Assembly (NCBI RefSeq): GCF_019175285.1 | Contig: NC_056527.1 | Coordinates: 115,314,235-115,378,234, forward strand | Length of the DNA: 64,000 bases | Reading direction: 5' to 3' | From: Sceloporus undulatus | Taxonomy: Eukaryota > Chordata > Lepidosauria > Squamata > Phrynosomatidae | Part shown: positions 56,873 to 64,000 of the stretch, in pieces | Layout: the number at the start of each line of letters is the position of its first letter | Position numbering within the stretch: the stretch's first letter is position 1 | Translations under genes and position numbers: made by a program | Notes under the pieces: generated by a model | Databases searched by the model: none | What the model was told of the DNA's origin: nothing | The model's input: only the letters and a program-made list of their open reading frames with translations

Positions 56873-59800
56873 TTTTATTTATAAACTGCTATTCCGTGTT
56901 GATCATAGCGGTATACAGGTCTTAAGTCTCTTTTTAAAGAGATCCAGGGAGGTGGCAGAGCGGAGTTCCTCAGGAAGGGTGTTCCAGATCCCAGGGGCCA
57001 AGATAGAAAAGGCCCTTTGTGAGGTTGATACATATCTCATTATAGGGATCCTCAACAGATTCTTCCCAGACGACCTGAGTGTGTGGGGAGGACTATATGG
57101 GGAGAGGCAGTCCTCCAAGTATCCTGGGCCCAAGCCATTTAGGGCTTTATATGTCAAACTTCTACTGTCACAAAGCTTTGTGGGCAGTGGCTGATTCCAT
57201 CTTGTTTACAGTGACATCTCACACCATCAAAAGTATGCTCTCACCATAAAAATAAAATACTATTGTCACTCCCCCCCCCCCTTTTTTTTTTTTTTTTTAA
57301 TTTTGTAGGATTGGAGAGGAGCCATCAGTTGCAGGAGACGCAGGACTTGCCTTGACAGGGGAGATCCTGCTTCCAGGAGAAGTTCCTCTGCTGCCTTTAG
57401 GTGAGTTTTACTCTGGGAGTGGGCTTTTTGGGGGTAAGAAAAGGGAGGTGTGGATTGGGCCTAGTGGTAGAAGGCTATTTTCATGTTAACAGGGATTTCA
57501 AATGTCTGTCTGGAAAGAGTAGAGGCTTGAAAGAAACCTAGGTCAGTGCTTGGGCCTGCAGAAGCTTTTGAATTCAGCCCCTCACAAGAGCAGAATCAGC
57601 TGGGGAAAACCCCACTCTGCAAAAACCTTGGCCTGTCAGCATTTCTTGACCATAGAGGTAACCTAATGTAGGCAGCATTTTAACTCAGGCCCAAAGCTTT
57701 AGGCTACAGCTCCTGGGGGCCATCCTGACTGTAAGGGATACTGGCAGTTGTAGTCCAGAAAAGTAACTTTTAGAGTCAGGGCCATTTCAGTGGGGTGGGA
57801 GGCTGAATTGGGGAGGCAAGGCACAGTGGACAGCTCTTTCCCATACCTCATTCTCTGCCACTCTCCTGAAGCTACTACCAGTCACACTATGTGGGGACAA
57901 GTGCCTTTTTCTCGCTGGGGGATTCTGGGCTTTGCAGTCCAACACATCTGGAGAGCTCCACATGATAGAAAGCAGCAGTCTGGGGTGCTCTTTGTGTTGT
58001 TTTCACTAACTGTAAAGCCTTGCTCATTCCTGGTAGAGATGACACCCATTCCAGAGGGACCAAGGATGCCACCTTCTCCCCATTCTCCCCACGTCAGCCC
58101 TGGGTTGGAGCGACCACCCCCACGGAGCCCTGAGGTGAGAAAAAGGGAAGCTGGGAGGGAAGGTATGGCTCAGCTGGAACAAGCAGAGGCCACTGAAGAG
58201 AGACAAGAAGACCCAGTGTGTCGGAGTGTTGGACGCAGCTATTGGCTTCCATGGTCGTGGAACAGTGAAACTGTTCTGCAGTCTGAACTTTCAAGGAACT
58301 ATCTGTAGAAGTATTTTCATATCTATGTTTAGCAGAGTGGAACAAGTCTAGTACAATATGTGTCTGTGCTAGAAACAGGAGTCATTTCTCTGAAGGCTCA
58401 GGTAAAAGGGTAACTTACATTTATTGTTTCAGGAAGTCCATTCTAGGATAGGAAAGGAGACAGACAAAAGAAGTGGACCTATACTTGGTTACAAGACACT
58501 CTAAGAGCTAGCCCTCTTATGTGGATTAAGCTAGCAGCCATTACTGGGGTTGGAACTCCATGGATAAAGGCGGAAAGGAAACTTAAAACTGCATCTGCAC
58601 CACATAAATAATGCAGTCTGACACCACTCTAACTGCTATGGCTCAATGCTGTGGAATTCTGGGAAGTGTATTTTTGTGAGATATTTAGCCTATCTCAGAA
58701 AGCTCTGGTGCCACAACAAGCTACAAATCCCAATATTCCATGGCATGGAGCCATGGCAGTTAAAGCAGTGTCAAACTGCATTATTTCTTCAGGGCAGATG
58801 CAGCCTAATAAAGTTAATAAAGAAGTTTAATTGACCTTCCCAGGTAAGAAGGAAACAAAAGACTTGAATACTTGGACCAAAGAAAGATATAGGGAAGTGA
58901 AAGATACAGGAACAGATAAAGATATAAGACAGATGATTCCCCTCTGTCACTATTCATTTTATACAAGCGTTGCTTCCAACCCTGTCTGAGGGGCTGGACA
59001 TATTCACTGGGTTGGAGAGCACAATCTTGTCACTGCCCAGAGGACAGCTTGACATAATCAAAGCAAATAGTTCTAAGGTAGAAGCCATTGCCTTATCACT
59101 TCTTTCCCTACCTGTGCCCTGAGAGTATTTTAATGATAGAGGTCAGCACCTTGGCTAGTTCCTTTAAGGTCACACTGAAGACCCAGAGCAGATTAAAACC
59201 TCCCTCCTCTTTTACCTTTACCCCCATTGATATGGAAGCCACCAGCTGCACTGGTTGGGCTCACTGAGCTCACTGAGGCCATGAAATTCATTGGGTTGAC
59301 TTTTGGCCTGTCACTTTCAGTTTACCTTAAGCTGATCTTCCTTGCAGGACTGTTTCTTGCAAGGATAAAGTAAGGAGGAAGAGAGTCATGTGCCCTGGGC
59401 TTGTGAGGGGGAAAGGCAGGGTAACACATAAAATAAGAGTGCATCACAAACTGTAGCAGATTGTCTTGCATGTTCTTCTGTCTTCCACAGCTCGTCTTGC
59501 CAGAGTATGAGCCATCCCCAACCCAACCTCGACGGCGACGGCGGCAGCTCCGCTTCCTGGATGTTGTTACCCAGATTTCCCCGGAAGAATTTAAGGAACA
59601 GATTGCAGACACACAGATCCAGTGTCAGCCCCGAGTAAGTGCCAGAATTGCAGGCATTTCTGATCAAAGTGTCCATCAAACTCCTTTCCTTTTAGCAGGA
59701 TGTATTCATGACGTTTTTTTTTGGGGGGGGGGGTGCAGGAGGTACATGTGGTGAAGGCAGCCTGGAATCCCAAAGGGGGTGCAGGGGTAAAATATGCCCC

Positions 59801-62800
59801 CACTGCAGTTGGCCACCTCTGTCCTAGAGGGGCCTGTACTGGGAGAGAGTAGAGATATAAATAAAGTAAAATAATAAATAAACACCATTAAGAAAATTAA
59901 AACTTAAATAAATAAATAAAAACATAATACAAAGCACGAAGGAGAAGCATTCATCTTTTCTTTTTTGCCAGAAAAAAAGGAGGCTTAGAGAGTTTGGAGG
60001 GAGAGAGGCTGACAAGAAGAACCTTGGGAAGGCTGCCATGTTGCCCACCCTGTAAACTATATTTAATCATTTCTGCAAGCTGGCAGAACTCTGCTTTCCA
60101 AAGTGTATGTTTGCAGACTGGGGCTGCATTAATGCCGTTTGACACTGCTTTAACTGCCATGGCTGAATGCTAGCGGATTCTGGGAGCTGTAGTTTTGTGA
60201 GATATTTAGCCTTCCCTGTGAGAGAGCTCTGGTGCCACAACAAACTACAAATCCAAGGATTCCATAGGATGAAGCCATGATAGTTAAAGTGGTGTCAAAA
60301 TGCATTAATTCTGCAGTGTGGTAGTTTCCTTGGTTTTCTTTCTAAGCATCCTCTGCTTCCAAGAAGTCCGTAACTGGAATGAAAAACCAATCCAACAGGT
60401 CTAAACTCACTCTCATGTGCTCAAACTCTTCTCTGCTGCTTTCTTTTCCTCTGCTTAGGAGAAGGTTCTGCTACCAGCCAAAAGGCGGAAAACACCAGCT
60501 GAGCTCATGGGAACAGCAACATACGGTGAGTCCTTCTCTCTTTGTTAGTTTATTTTTCTGTTTCTCCACTTTAAAGCCTGCCCTAATTAACATCCTCTCC
60601 TCAGCCATGCTGGCTGGGGATTCTGGGAGCAGTAGTCCAAAAAACCAACAACAACAACAACCCCAAAACCTTGCCAAGTTATCATAGTGAAATTTATTTA
60701 TAATCCTTTCTGCAAAGCTGAGATGTAAGATACCTTAGAAGTTAAAACAAATATAATAGTGTTGAAACATACAAAAGATCAATGTTAAAAAGAAGGTAAA
60801 TTATCAACATTTAAAACAGTTTAAAGCATGTGTTTCAAAATGATAAAAAGCAGTTCTCAAAACCACAATAATTAAAACAGTTCAGCATCCTCTTAAAGGT
60901 CCTTTCCTTTAAGAGCATTCAGTCCCCCAAAAAGTAGGGACAGCCACTGAAAGGCTGCATCTGTCATGCCAGCCAGCCATGTCTGTGCGAGAAAGAACCT
61001 TTCTAGAATATACTCATCATGTGAACTAGGCTTTAAGGATTCGGAAGACTTCCCAGATAATTGCTGCTCTTGTTTTGAAAATGCACAGGACAATTGCCTG
61101 CTAGAGGATCAATAAAGGAAACGGAGCTAAACAAGAGATGGAATGTTAGCTCTTTGGATGACAGCTCCCAGAATGCTACAGTCATCAGGGCCCTTGCCCA
61201 TACTGCCTGGGAGATTCTGGGAGATGTAGTCCAAAACATAACATTTCCTAACTATGAGAAAGGCAGCCAGGGGCTCTACAGTGTTCTGCATTATTCACCT
61301 TGCTTCCCCAACTGGATGCCCTCCAAATGGTTTTGAATTACAACTCCCATTAGGCCTTGCTAAGACCTCAACTCCAATTGAGGTCAAAAAATGTCCTGGA
61401 AGGAAGAGTTTGGAAAAGACTGCTTTAGAATCTTCTCACCCACTAGAGCAGCATTGGCCAAAGTGTGGTCTTCCAAATGTTGTCTCAACTGCAACTCCCA
61501 GCAACCCTAGCCAGCTTGGCTGTGGTGAGAAATGTTGGGAGTTGCAACTGAACAAGCCTTGGTGGGCTGTGTTTTGCCTTCCTCCCCCAGCACTGGAACT
61601 TGTCTTGTCTTTTTTACAGTCATTAAACAGAGAGCTATTCCTATAGATCTGCAGTTGTGCCAAATTCAGTTTATAGACAAGGTCTGGTCTGTTACAGGGC
61701 CAGGCAACTGGTCAGGTGTTGCAGGATTATAGCTCTCATCTTCCTTAACCATGGGTAAGGCTGATGGGGTTTGGAGTCCACTTCCCAAGCATCTGGAGGG
61801 GGGGCAGGTTGCTTACACCTGCAAGAGAGCAGGCCTTGGCTGTAGGTGATAACCTTTATGATTCTGTTCCATCTCTGTGATTCTATGACCTTGCCTTCCT
61901 ATTGCTCAACTACCTGGGATTTTAGGGGGAAGGGGGCACTGACCTCAGACACTCCCTCTACCCCATTCGAAGTAGAATTAAGGCTCTGCACTTTTCTTTT
62001 GAGGTGTTAAGCCTTTTCTTTGTTTCTTCCCTCTTTCCAGGTTGGATGCATCCCACCCTCCAGGATCTCTGGTCCCGCCGGGCCAAGCTCCAGCGTGTGG
62101 ATTATGCACAGCAGAGAGCATTAAAGGAGCAAGCACAGAGAGCAGAGGGGGAAGAAGTGGCACAGAGAGCTGAGGTTCCTAGTGAGCTGGAGGTAACAAG
62201 CTGGGCTTGCAAATTCTAAACAACCATGGCTGGTTGCTCCTGCTGTGAGGTTTACAGCGGAGTTGTACATTCATGCTGGGTTTCAGTCTGTATTTTCACA
62301 ACAGATTCAGCACCATGCATAGCTCCTTTGGGCCTTACCCATAGACCTACCAGCCTAGTAGCACCAGTGAATCTGCAAGCGGTACAGTCTTCCAGAACTG
62401 AGGGTCCCCTCTCTACCATGATGATGTAGCTGGGTTTGACATTTTTCTAGAGGATTAATATTGGCTGTGAGCCTGTTAGCTAGTGTAACTGCATCAGAGT
62501 GGGTGGTGCAAAAGAATAATAGTCTCTCATTTTGGTTACATCCTGAGATGACAGGACATATTAGAAAAGACAATAAGGCTGGGAAAAGTTGAAGGCAATA
62601 GGAAGACCACATTACAGGTGGTCAGATTCAATCAAGGAAGCCACATCTGCCCTGAGTTTGCAAGACTTGAGCATGGCTATAGAGGACCCAGGCTCTTGGA
62701 AGTCTGTATATGTAAAGTAGGGGTTGGAACTATGCCCTACAGATATTTCTGAACCAAGTCCCAGTTGTTCTAGGCAGCAAAGCCAATGGTGAATGCTGGG

Positions 62801-63911
62801 AGTCCAATATCATCTGGGAGGGTGACATGATTCCCACCCTTGGCATAAACATTTTTCCACACTTCTGTGCATCTTCCTCCTTGTCCCACTCTGCTGTCTT
62901 CAGGAGAGTAGTCCCATTCTTTATTCTTGATGCTTCCCGTTTCTGTTTTTCAGGAGCTACGAGCAGCAGAAGAGCCAAGTGTGCCACCCATGGCCTCATC
63001 AGGTGGGTAGGTGGTGTGATCTCCTCAAGGGTATGTGAGGCTGGTATACTTCGCTCACATACATGCACACACTTTCTAGTTCAGAAAGATTGCAAAAGTA
63101 CAGCCTGCAGGTGGTATGTGACCTTTGGTGCCCATTGTCATGCATGGATTTTTGGAGGGTATGCATTTTGTGTCCTTGGGACCCTTCTGAAAAGTCCCAT
63201 CCCCCAAAATTTCATTTGCTTTTCCTGAAAGCCTCCAGAAATAGCAACTTCTCAGTAGAAAACGGCATAAGTTAGTTCTGGTGTGTGAGAGCTCAAACAC
63301 AAAACCGTAAGTGAAATCCTGGTCACTGCTGATTTTGAATTAACAACTTAATTTTCCCCCCTTTGGCAATGGAGTGTGGATCAGACCTCCTCTGCCTAAG
63401 AAGGACCATGGGCTCCCCACTATAAACAAAAAGTTGTCTAGCTGTCACACAGCTTATTTGGATATGCAGGGTATATATTATAGGAGCTGCCTTTACTTCT
63501 TATTTCATAAACTCCTAGCCTAAATTTTCCCAGAGAGAATGAACTTGTAATATAGAGGTTTTTAAAAAATATTTCCTTTTTGCTCCTCCTTGCAGAAATT
63601 TCTCTTGAGACAACTGAAGAAGAACAGCATCCCAGTCTGGTGATCCCTGAGGAGAGGTAAAGCTGCCTTTCTTTGCTTTTTTGTTATTGTTATTATATTT
63701 ATTTGTATCCCACTTTTTCCCCAGAACTCTTTTTTTCTTCCTTCCTTCCTTCCTGGGGGATTCTGGGAAATTCTAAGCCTTCTTTCTTTTCTTGCAGGAT
63801 CCTTCTGGAGGAACCAGAGGAAGTGCCATTAGCTGTTGTACCAGAACTCCCAGAAATCAGTTTTGAGCTACCCTTAGATAAGGACATTATCACCTTGGAG
63901 TATGTTTGCAG
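47253..63911 (+). CDS. REC8: REC8, meiotic cohesin kleisin; 17 coding exons, 3' end outside the window
   Basis: Kleisin subunit of meiotic cohesin; its N-terminus binds SMC3 and its C-terminus binds SMC1, and separase cleaves it in meiosis. Exons: 47253-47308, 48317-48385, 49670-49812, 50637-50712, 52356-52470, 52614-52698, 52839-52915, 53036-53174, 55547-55610, 57309-57400, 58037-58134, 59491-59634, 60459-60525, 62041-62192, 62954-63002, 63596-63656, 63798-63911; 1601 nt, about 533 codons, all in phase. MFYYPSVLQRHTGCFATIW, KREYLKVNV and FSLYLSAQLQYGVVRVY match human REC8. The middle is Pro/Glu-rich and fast evolving, as in mammals, with basic patches SPRKRR and PRRRRRQ. The final winged-helix exons are missing. 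Human REC8 is 547 aa, so this protein is likely somewhat longer. Confidence 0.95.
47510..47830. repeat. pyrimidine-rich tract in REC8 intron 1
   Basis: About 300 bp dominated by C and T (tttccttctc, cctatcttcc, tctctccacc words), ending in (CATA)n. Confidence 0.8.
47870..48310. repeat. unclassified dispersed repeat, copy 3, reaching the REC8 exon 2 acceptor
   Basis: ctcagtttatttcaattgct, ctaggttcaggcaaaagcaa and gaccgcactcaggtgttgtt match copies at 6400 and 42405. The repeat appears to run to within about 10-30 bp of the acceptor at 48316. Confidence 0.65.
48317..48385 (+). CDS. REC8: REC8 coding exon 2
   Basis: WLAATGATKLLKREYLKVNV, human WLAATRGSRLVKREYLRVNV. The acceptor lies at the edge of the dispersed repeat at 47870. 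Confidence 0.95.
48553..48592. repeat. (AAT)n(AAC)n microsatellite
   Basis: AAT units followed by CAA/AAC units in REC8 intron 2. Confidence 0.9.
48815..48900 (-). mobile_element. CR1-like LINE 3' end, reverse
   Basis: gtcataggatcatagagttg gaag and agaccctaagggccatacag, the reverse of the CR1 terminus. Confidence 0.6.
49165..49455 (-). mobile_element. RTE/Bov-B LINE 3' end, reverse
   Basis: gtcaagtcaacttccgctta, tcaggtcttgcaaactcagg and cttgaatgagtcaattcatc are the complement of the element at 14475. Confidence 0.65.
49670..49812 (+). CDS. REC8: REC8 coding exon 3
   Basis: Residues about 42-89: PQPRFSLYLSAQLQYGVVRV and CRQCQYLV close the N-terminal SMC3-binding domain. The earlier of two tandem AGs is needed to avoid a stop. 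Confidence 0.96.
49848..49981. mobile_element. hAT-like MITE, second copy
   Basis: agtggttttcaaaatctggt mirrored by gatcagaatttgagaaccac; internal ttgggacttcagctcccaga. Same family as 39804. Starts 35 bp after REC8 exon 3. Confidence 0.6.
50048..50245. mobile_element. SPIN-like hAT non-autonomous element with 8-bp target duplication
   Basis: Starts cagtggttcccaaccttcct, continues atgccgtgaccctttaatac and gttcctcatgttgtggtgac, ends cacaggttgggaaccactg. Flanked by ttctagac (50040-50047) and ctctagac (50246-50253), seven of eight bases equal. The words match the vertebrate SPIN family. 198 bp. Confidence 0.85.
50637..50712 (+). CDS. REC8: REC8 coding exon 4
   Basis: EEIQHILERLNRAQQQIRID, human EDIQHILERLHRAQLQIRID. 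Confidence 0.96.
50713..52355. other. REC8 intron 4
   Basis: About 1.6 kb of mostly non-repetitive sequence. An inverted pair near 51535-51615 (ggactgcagctctggcattc / gccactaggagttgcagtcc) suggests a small MITE remnant. Nothing else recognised. Confidence 0.45.
52356..52470 (+). CDS. REC8: REC8 coding exon 5
   Basis: LLLPNQLALMEALEEAPDPF, human LLLPNHLAMMETLEDAPDPF. Confidence 0.95.
52614..52698 (+). CDS. REC8: REC8 coding exon 6
   Basis: VRYILEAPTPERSRPREPSP, parallel to human IRHLLEAAIPERVEEIPPE. Phase 0 in, 1 out. Confidence 0.9.
52839..52915 (+). CDS. REC8: REC8 coding exon 7
   Basis: ASPEAITLKEAEPITLLTIE, human LPPEAITILEAEPIRMLEIE. Confidence 0.93.
53036..53174 (+). CDS. REC8: REC8 coding exon 8
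   Basis: GEQDLPEITGREIDMLVEQE, human GERELPEVSRRELDLLIAEE; then a basic SPRKRRAEE segment. Confidence 0.93.
53388..53720 (-). mobile_element. CR1-like LINE 3' region, reverse
   Basis: cagaatcttagagttggaag, cccatccaacctctgtttaa, ccactgttgaacagctctta and tcctaaagtttagatggaat follow the CR1 pattern common in reptiles and birds. Confidence 0.65.
53721..55546. other. REC8 intron 8, right part
   Basis: Low-complexity and LINE-derived debris (about 54425-54560, reverse), a (TG)n microsatellite at 55098-55124 and otherwise unrecognised sequence. Confidence 0.45.
55098..55124. repeat. (TG)n microsatellite
   Basis: Perfect TG run in REC8 intron 8. Confidence 0.95.
55547..55610 (+). CDS. REC8: REC8 coding exon 9
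   Basis: SAEKVRQQEPLVSLGLSPPT. No strong human match in this fast-evolving part; supported by splice sites and phase (1 in, 2 out). Confidence 0.75.
55995..56165. mobile_element. Penelope-like fragment, copy C, with hammerhead-like core
   Basis: CTGAAGA (56037-56043), a short stem-loop, GAAAC (56064-56068), GTC (56069-56071) and AGGAA. The tail has acacggccacatagcccgaa. An inverted copy of the first part (gcatctgtggctgacatct, 56005-56023) lies just upstream. In REC8 intron 9. Confidence 0.6.
56829..56871. repeat. (AAT)n microsatellite
   Basis: AAT run that forms the tail of the reverse LINE end to its right. Confidence 0.95.
56872..57200 (-). mobile_element. LINE ORF2 C-terminus and 3' end (CR1/L2-like), reverse
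   Basis: Minus-strand frame 57157-56903 reads TYKALNGLGPGYLEDCLSPY and later NTLPEELRSATSLDLFKKRL, the C-terminal block of CR1/L2-group reverse transcriptases. An AAT tail follows. One open frame of 84 codons, truncated at its 5' side. Confidence 0.75.
57271..57298. repeat. C11T17 homopolymer pair forming a splice-acceptor tract
   Basis: Eleven C then seventeen T, ten bases before the acceptor AG of REC8 exon 10. Confidence 0.9.
57309..57400 (+). CDS. REC8: REC8 coding exon 10
   Basis: IGEEPSVAGDAGLALTGEIL then LPGEVPLLPL; resembles human GIGEALGPEELRLTGWEPG. Its acceptor tract is a C11T17 homopolymer pair. Confidence 0.78.
58037..58134 (+). CDS. REC8: REC8 coding exon 11
   Basis: EMTPIPEGPRMPPSPHSPHV, Pro-rich; human EVTPPEELRLPAPPSPERRP. 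Phase 1 in, 0 out. Confidence 0.85.
58589..58804. repeat. foldback element, copy 9
   Basis: tgcatctgcaccacataaat...gacaccactctaactgctat mirrored by ggcagttaaagcagtgtcaa...cttcagggcagatgcagcc. In REC8 intron 11. Confidence 0.85.
59491..59634 (+). CDS. REC8: REC8 coding exon 12
   Basis: PTQPRRRRRQLRFLDVVTQI then SPEEFKEQI, human RRRRRRRLLFWDKETQISPEKFQEQL. A conserved basic patch. Confidence 0.94.
59705..60055. other. REC8 intron 12 low-complexity and LINE tail
   Basis: A G run (59725-59735), then ataaataaagtaaaataata-type AT words from a LINE-like tail. No gene. Confidence 0.4.
60121..60320. repeat. foldback element, copy 10
   Basis: gggctgcattaatgccgttt...cactgctttaactgccatgg mirrored by atgatagttaaagtggtgtc...ctgcagtgtggtag. 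In REC8 intron 12. Confidence 0.85.
60459..60525 (+). CDS. REC8: REC8 coding exon 13
   Basis: EKVLLPAKRRKTPAELMGTA, human ERTIRGPAELFRTPTLSG. Confidence 0.85.
60526..62040. other. REC8 intron 13
   Basis: Contains a reverse LINE-like AT stretch (60680-60890), several gggagttgtagt-type inverted pairs (for example 61455-61555) and a CR1-like end near 61855-61890. No coding sequence seen. Confidence 0.45.
62041..62192 (+). CDS. REC8: REC8 coding exon 14
   Basis: GWMHPTLQDLWSRRAKLQRV then a Glu/Ala/Gln-rich helix ending AEVPSELE; human GWLPPELLGLWTHCAQ...KIEVPSEIE. Confidence 0.93.
62600..62705 (+). mobile_element. RTE/Bov-B LINE 3' fragment
   Basis: ttcaatcaaggaagccacat and gtttgcaagacttgagcatg match the Bov-B end at 14475. 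In REC8 intron 14. Confidence 0.6.
62954..63002 (+). CDS. REC8: REC8 coding exon 15
   Basis: ELRAAEEPSVPPMASS, human VPREALEPSVPLMVS. A 49-nt exon. Confidence 0.85.
63596..63656 (+). CDS. REC8: REC8 coding exon 16
   Basis: EISLETTEEEQHPSLVIPEE then R, human EISLEAAEEEKSRISLIPPEER. Confidence 0.92.
63657..63797. other. REC8 intron 16
   Basis: A 141-bp intron containing a TTATT-rich LINE-like end (tttatttgtatcccactttt) and a (TTCC)n run. Confidence 0.5.
63798..63911 (+). CDS. REC8: REC8 coding exon 17 (last visible)
   Basis: ILLEEPEEVPLAVVPELPEI then LDKDIITLEYVC; human LPVVPELPEVPMEMPLV...LSLEAVH. Donor at 63911 (gcag/gtacag). The winged-helix SMC1-binding exons should follow outside. Confidence 0.88.
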
Positions 63912-64000
63912 GTACAGCCTAAATGTGACACATTTTTCTTCCTTAGCATGGAGGATATATGCCATATGTGAACTTTGCATAGTTTTTGGACTGCAACTCC

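Overview
The window is vertebrate nuclear DNA, almost certainly from a squamate reptile (an iguanian-type lizard is the best guess). The genes have many short exons with GT-AG introns. The introns carry a typical lizard repeat mix: tRNA-derived SINEs with RTE/Bov-B-type tails, CR1, L2-like and Bov-B LINE ends, hAT (including SPIN-like) and Tc1/mariner-type elements, Penelope-like fragments and one DIRS-like relic. No sequence search was run; gene identities come from remembered family sequences and from an exon-by-exon check of reading phase.

Three genes lie head to tail on the + strand, in the same order as on human chromosome 14: RNF31 (HOIP), IRF9, REC8. RNF31 is complete in its coding part: 21 exons, 984-23285, predicted 1075 aa. 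Domain order is PUB, B-box-like zinc finger, three RanBP2-type NZF fingers, UBA region, RING1-IBR-RING2 and the linear-ubiquitin-determining tail. IRF9 has a probable non-coding first exon near 25.88-26.18 kb and eight coding exons (29447-41051, predicted 422 aa): an IRF DNA-binding domain with five tryptophans, a basic linker and an IRF-association domain. REC8, the meiotic cohesin kleisin, starts at 47253 and runs off the right edge; 17 coding exons (about 533 codons) are visible and the C-terminal winged-helix part is outside.

Intergenic layout: 1-981 is repeat-rich DNA ending in the splice acceptor of the first RNF31 coding exon. The RNF31-IRF9 gap (about 23.85-25.88 kb) leads into a GC-rich IRF9 promoter with a STAT (GAS)-type site, an E-box and a CTCF-like motif. 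The IRF9-REC8 gap (41.6-47.25 kb) holds a dense array of CCAAT/ATTGG boxes (45.19-45.61 kb) followed by an AT-rich stretch full of TTAATT motifs.

Two neighbours act in innate immunity (linear ubiquitin chains for NF-kB; the ISGF3 transcription factor) and the third in meiosis, so the linkage is conserved synteny rather than a shared pathway. Points most worth a second look: the CCAAT array upstream of REC8; a family of about 210-bp near-palindromic foldback elements (ten copies); Penelope-like fragments with a hammerhead-ribozyme-like core; an ancient 40-bp tandem array in an RNF31 intron; a SPIN-like hAT copy with target-site duplication; one TA-flanked DNA element nested inside another; and several splice sites built from unstable or repeat-derived sequence.
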